From Gaertneriomyces semiglobifer (Eukaryota; Chytridiomycota; Chytridiomycetes; Spizellomycetales; Spizellomycetaceae), in contig JAHLKF010000030.1 of NCBI GenBank assembly GCA_025558075.1, forward strand, positions 62,001 through 126,000: DNA of 64,000 bases. Direction: 5' to 3'. Under the pieces are notes generated by a model, which saw only the letters and a program-made list of their open reading frames with translations, was not told the origin of the DNA and searched no databases. The translations under genes were made by a program, and so were the position numbers. Shown piece after piece: positions 59,563 through 64,000 of this stretch (position 1 is its first letter; each line of letters opens with the position of its first letter).

Positions 59563-62276
59563 CTACATTTCTGCATCCTCCAGATAGCGATATTCAAACC
59601 TAGACAGCACCTGTTGAATGCTAGCGACAAGAACGGGACGAATGCGAGAGCCAGCCCACCTGAATTCCGTTTTTCGCTTCTGGCACCATTCACCTTCATA
59701 GTCAAAGTAGATGTATGTCCCTTGCTCGAACTCGTCTGTTATTTGTGTTGGTTCATGTGCTCGTTGGAACCACGTCAGAAACTTCTTGTGGAAGCGCCAT
59801 GATTGTCGTTTCAGTTCTCGTGCTGCCAAGTATCTGTAATGTTTGGGCTCAGTAAACATACACAGGATACGTTTCGACAGTGAGGAGACTTACTGTTGGT
59901 ACGTTCCTTGATGATAGTAGAATATGAAGAACAAAACATCGAGATCGAACTTCTCAAACATGCCCGGGCTATCAAAATACGGTAGAGGCGTTTGTGGATA
60001 ATAGCTTGGAACAGGGTATGGGTTTTTCGGAAAATAATGTTTCGGCCTAAAGAGCCCGAGGATAAGCTGTCAATATCATAATAAAAGGTGATGTATCCGT
60101 ATCATTACCGTTCAGAATCCAGCGGATCCGGTAAAAACTGTAAACTTGTTGTCAGTATGTTCTGCAGATAGCGCGCGTCCGCGATTTCTTTCGGCTTCGT
60201 CGCTACAGTAGATTTTAATATATGATCTATGCATAAATTTCACATCGTAGATACTCACATCGCTCTCGCGTCGCCTCAAACGAATGGACAAGATCCGCAA
60301 GTGATGCTGGTAATCTGCTCTCAATGGTCTCCGGTGTTGCATCATCCTTAGACTTTACCAACAAATAGTTAACTAGATAATCGCAGCCTTCAAATTACAC
60401 AATATCAACATACCTTCTGTAGGCCGGCAGCTTGCATGATATTTGTAGGCGAAGGCTCAGCAATTTCTCTCCCTGCTGATGGAGCGGATTGTGTGTTGAC
60501 TCGTGTGGCTGCGGCAGGGGTCGCTTGACGGGATGAAGTTGCAACTGGCGCTGCGGTTGTGGCTGCAATTGGCGCATCAGCAGAAGTGTCAATCGGTCCA
60601 AGTACATGTCGCATGCTACCTGCAGATCGCGACGGAAGGGATGTCGGCTGTGCTATCTTCGGCCCATCTGTGACTGGTGTTGACGCTGCCGCCGCGGCAG
60701 AATATCGTACAGTCATACTCGGTGGCGGGACCGGCTCGGCAGGCCGAGGAGTTGGCACCGTCGGCCGCGGTACAGGCGTCACTACCTTTGCCGGTGTTTT
60801 TGCCGTTACGGGTGTTTTCGCTGCTCATTGGTAATTAGGAAGATAGAACGACGAGAAATGAAGTAAACAATCAGTTATACCAGTTCGCGTCGAAGGTTTG
60901 GTTTTGGATGGGGTAGTTATCTGTGAAAGGTGAGTTCATTCGATAAGTGGTGTTCATGTATCGCCAAAACTAAAGTGTTACCTCATCGTCTTTGTCCTTG
61001 CTTGGTTTTCGCTTTGCAGAATCGTCATGGATGTCTTCTCTTGCAGGAGTCGTTGCCTCCGGCTAATCAATGACGTGGTTAGCTTGAGGCAACTATGAGC
61101 CCATGATCGCCATTGTCTCACCTCCTTTTCTTTTGGCGGCGTTGACGGCTCTAGGAAATAGGTACGCCGTCATAATTAGTCACAGGAAGCATAGAGAACG
61201 TATGAAGGACGGCTCCGCACCATCGACATTGTTATCGTGTACATCGTCAGTCTTTATGCCATAAGCTTCAACTTCAATGTTCTCAAGATTCAGGTCCTCG
61301 TAAATGTATTCATTTTCGTCAAAATCTGGATCTTGGTTGCTTTTCACGTAGTAATCAACATCTTCCTTGATCTCCTTCACCTATAGAGCGTACGCAGACA
61401 GTCAACAACAGTAGAATGTGTGCGCTAACGCTGCCATGCAAATTCCGTACTTGATCCGTCTTCAGTTCCTCGTTGGCAAGCATTCGCTGAATAATCTCTA
61501 GTTGCATCATATGCCACTTATGTCGATCAACGTGGTGGTCGATTTCGGATAAACGCTCTGCTTTGGCAGCATCGCCACCTTTTCGCCCTCTTCGCATTGC
61601 CACCTGTAGACTTTCCTGTTCAGCTTCAAATATTTCAACTTGACGATTGAGTTCTTTGACAGTTTCTGCTATCCACTCCTCGAGATCTTCGCGCTCTTTG
61701 ACTTCGGGATCATACTTTTGCGGTTGTAGCAGGCCCTCCTTGGAGAACGCTTTCAACTTTAAGGCCTTCTCTGCAGCTTTAAATCGTTCCATTTGCTACA
61801 TGAGTAACGCAATCGTCAATGTCAAGGATCCTTCGAAAGGACCAAGGATGGGGTTCCAAGGATACCTCTTCTATTAGCCGCCGGTTATCCTCCAAGGCGC
61901 GCTTATCCTTGATTTCACTCGACGAAAGCCATCCTCGTATTTGATCTCGTAATCGTTGGAGCTTCTTGATCTCTTTCTTTAAGTCACCTTCATATTTCTC
62001 CTTTTGTGCCGGTGTCGTCGCGGCGTCGAGTTTATCAAAGGTTTCCCGAAAGGCCTCAACACCCTCGCTGACACGCTTGAGAACCTTGTCAATCTCGCCT
62101 AGAGCAGAATTGTGGAAAAGGATGTTGATCAGCAACAGCATAACAACTTTGATGCTTCGGCAGTGCCAAGCGCAACTCCGGGATCTGCAGCCCTTCCGCG
62201 CATCGCAGATATCTTTTCCTAGACCCTATAACCTGAACACACACCTAGTAATTTCCTATTTGCCATGGCCCTGTGA
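59563..62276 (-). CDS. NOT3: CCR4-NOT complex subunit NOT3/NOT5
   Basis: Scaffold subunit of the CCR4-NOT deadenylase. Exon 1 (62276-62255) is 22 nt and joins to [20 protein letters not shown]. The N-terminal coiled coil ([60 protein letters not shown]) matches the NOT3/5 domain. About 180 residues of Pro/Ala/Thr-rich linker follow (60.4-60.9 kb). The C-terminal part gives [52 protein letters not shown], then the NOT box [19 protein letters not shown] and [16 protein letters not shown]. The final intron joins TEF to [12 protein letters not shown]. It is convergent with RAD54 (92 bp). Fungi with one or two paralogues use the names NOT3 or NOT5. Confidence 0.93.
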
Positions 62277-62549
62277 TGGTATGTGTATTCTACTGACTAC
62301 TATACGAAGAAGATATGAGACCCAACGCCCCTCCCGTTTTCCCGCTTCGCTCCTCCGCAACGTCGCTAGCCTCAGCCTTTTTCCCCTTTTCTTCCTGTCG
62401 TTCTCCCGTCTGATACGGCTCACGCCCGCTCGCCGTTTTGAGTTGCCGTCGTTCTAGTTAAGCCTATCCTCGGCGTCCGTTCATCGTTGCTTTCGCCAGT
62501 TGCGAGTTGCAACTTTGGAAAGCGACCGGCGACGTCTGTGGCACGGCAC

Positions 62550-62558
62550 AACCCTAAC
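62550..62558. promoter_or_regulatory. telobox-like element AACCCTAAC
   Basis: Second telomere-type box in a promoter of this window, about 275 bp upstream of the NOT3 start. Function is inferred only from resemblance to Tbf1-type sites. Confidence 0.3.
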
Positions 62559-62681
62559 ACTAGCGCGTATCAGAAGTCTCCGACGCGACGCATTAATTGT
62601 TGCATGTCAGAGCATGCATTAACTATCAAACGTACGCATTGAGCATTGATGTGATGTGTAGAGGTTTTATCTCCACTGATG

Positions 62682-62726
62682 GGGCATCGTGAGCATTGTG
62701 GGCATTATGGGCATGGTGGGGATGGT
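62682..62726. repeat. degenerate 9-bp tandem repeat (GGGCATNNT)x5
   Basis: Five consecutive 9-mers: GGGCATCGT, GAGCATTGT, GGGCATTAT, GGGCATGGT and GGGGATGGT. Short and diverged; no coding support. Confidence 0.7.
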
Positions 62727-63293
62727 TAGAGAAAGGTAGATGATGCTGGCAACTTTGTAGTTTGTCGCGTTGGACGAGGGCCGTGTTTCTGCTATGCTTG
62801 ATTGAGCAGAGCCAAAGCAATAGGAGTCTTCACTGACAGTGGCGGAATTAAGGATTGCGGGTCGTAATTACATAAGGTTGAGAAGGAAAGGGTGTATGTG
62901 GTCCAGTAAATCATACATTGAAGCACCCTAGACACGACGGGTATGGGTACCTATCCTGCCTTCGGGGCCTTTTGCTCTATGGGCAAAACCTGAACAGCAG
63001 TGACAGGAGCACTCTCTGTATTACACATAAAGAGTACCATGCTTCTTAGACCTAAAATCAGTGTCAATAACCATCGCCGGCAAAGTCGCAACTTCGCAAA
63101 GCGTTTTTATAATTAACGCACGCGTCGCTTTTGGATGACACCATCGAATCTCCGCAACGCCGCCTGCTTTATTTACACTTACGTTGACTTTGACCACGGA
63201 ACACTGTCAACCGCTAGACTTGTTTGAGTATTTGTTTGAACTTGGTAGTAGTTATAGTTGTAGTAGATTTCTGTTGGCTTTCTTCTTTCCAGA

Positions 63294-64000
63294 ATGTCAT
63301 GGCATCAAGCATCTTCCGATGCCTTCTCACCCAGTAAGGCCTCTCAACAGGTTGTCCAAGACAATGCCAGGTTTGTGATTGTTTTGTATTGGAGGAGTAC
63401 GGTCACTAGTGCACCTCTAACGTAGAATGCAGGGTGATGGATCGCACTTGGGAAACCATCCAAAAGAAGAGTTTGTAGCTACTTAAGAGCATCGTTTCAT
63501 TTATCTCATGCTGATACTACATACATCTTCACAGCATTTGCAAATTGGATCAATAATCAGCTGAAGCAGAAAGATGTTGAGCCTATCCAAACCCTTGATA
63601 ACGACCTTAGCACGGGTGAAAAGCTTATTCAGTTGTTGGAGATCATTGGCGATGAATCTCTCGGTCGTTACAACCGGAATCCCAAGTTGCGGATCCAAAA
63701 GGTTGAAAATATGAACAAGGCCCTCGAGTTCATTCGACGCCGTGGTGTTAACCTCACCAACATTGGTGCCGAGGTGCGTCACGATAGCATCCTTTCATCG
63801 ATTTTGTCATTCCGTACCCTGCTAACTACGGTGCAAACGATAAGGACATTGTGGACTCCAACCTTAAGCTCATCCTGGGATTAATCTGGACTATCATCTT
63901 GCGCTTTACCATTGCGGAAATCAGTGAAGAAGGTCTTACCGCAAAGGAAGGTTTGTTGTTGTGGTGCCAAAAGCGCACGACACCCTACGCCTCCGACTTC
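63294..64000 (+). CDS. alpha-actinin, 5' part (cut by window end)
   Basis: Actin cross-linking protein; only the start of its tandem calponin-homology actin-binding domain is inside the window. Exons 63294-63370, 63433-63470, 63535-63773 and from 63845 join in phase. [19 protein letters not shown] is a short lead; [58 protein letters not shown] and [18 protein letters not shown] are typical of CH1. The next residues, [20 protein letters not shown], fit the alpha-actinin linker into CH2, and the overall sequence resembles alpha-actinin more than fimbrin or spectrin. Spectrin repeats and EF-hands are expected beyond 64,000 but cannot be seen. Confidence 0.88.

Larger units (their letters stand above)
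62277..63293. other. divergent intergenic region NOT3 / alpha-actinin
   Basis: 1,017 bp. It holds a pyrimidine-rich tract (about 62,335-62,420) close to the NOT3 start, an AACCCTAAC box (62550-62558), a degenerate 9-bp repeat (62682-62726) and an A/T-rich stretch near 63,110. I see no tRNA-like B box and no coding frame with protein character. Confidence 0.6.

Overview
This looks like a compact nuclear segment from a flagellated, early-diverging fungus, most likely a chytrid-type zoosporic fungus. I found 27 protein-coding genes in 64 kb. Nearly all are interrupted by short GT-AG introns, mostly 35-80 nt. Fungal-style genes (ROK1, UTP10, a FAB1 kinase with a FYVE domain, CAF16, MICOS MIC19, a YheT/EEB1-type hydrolase) sit beside IFT122, an intraflagellar transport protein kept only by organisms that build cilia or flagella. 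Dymeclin, DHX40, an AKAP7-type 2H phosphoesterase and a WBP2-like GRAM protein, which budding yeast lacks, also fit an early-branching opisthokont. Lineage is inferred from gene content, not from a search.

Layout. 0-10 kb: ROK1 helicase (-), an uncharacterised helix-hairpin-helix protein (+), tyrosine aminotransferase (+), a GT31 glycosyltransferase (-), dymeclin (+). 10-21 kb: AKAP7-like 2H phosphoesterase (-), spermidine synthase (-), ChaC gamma-glutamylcyclotransferase (-), DHX40 helicase (+), diphthine-ammonia ligase DPH6 (-), MIC19 (+), WBP2-like GRAM protein (+). 21-34 kb: G-protein beta (-), POT1-like telomere protein (-), YheT/ABHD hydrolase (+), UTP10 (-). 35-43 kb: a cold-shock-domain protein with a polyglutamine tail (+), the zinc-chaperone GTPase ZNG1 (-), a leucine-rich-repeat protein (+), a small alpha/beta hydrolase (+), eIF5A (-). 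43-64 kb: FAB1/PIKfyve (+), CAF16 ABC ATPase (+), an unrecognised coiled-coil protein (+), IFT122 (+), RAD54 (+), the CCR4-NOT subunit NOT3 (-), and the 5' part of alpha-actinin (+), cut by the window edge.

How the genes relate. They are housekeeping genes with no operon-like pathway. Some functional pairs occur, probably by chance: spermidine synthase supplies the aminobutyl donor for hypusine on eIF5A; DPH6 finishes diphthamide on eEF2; CAF16 and NOT3 are both tied to CCR4-NOT; ROK1 and UTP10 both act in the small-subunit processome; POT1 and RAD54 both act on chromosome ends and breaks. Genes are tightly packed, with tail-to-tail gaps as small as 12 bp (DHX40/DPH6) and one head-to-tail gap of 43 bp (CAF16 and its neighbour).

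I found no transposon, tRNA, rRNA, CRISPR array, biosynthetic cluster or clear horizontally acquired island. The most interesting signals are structural: many micro-exons (12-30 nt, including a 13-nt internal exon and a 22-nt exon carrying the Walker A of RAD54), a probable frame-preserving GC-AG intron, a POT1 homologue with two CxxC pairs, a ZNG1 without the cysteine of its usual N-terminal motif, and an unknown coiled-coil gene just upstream of IFT122.
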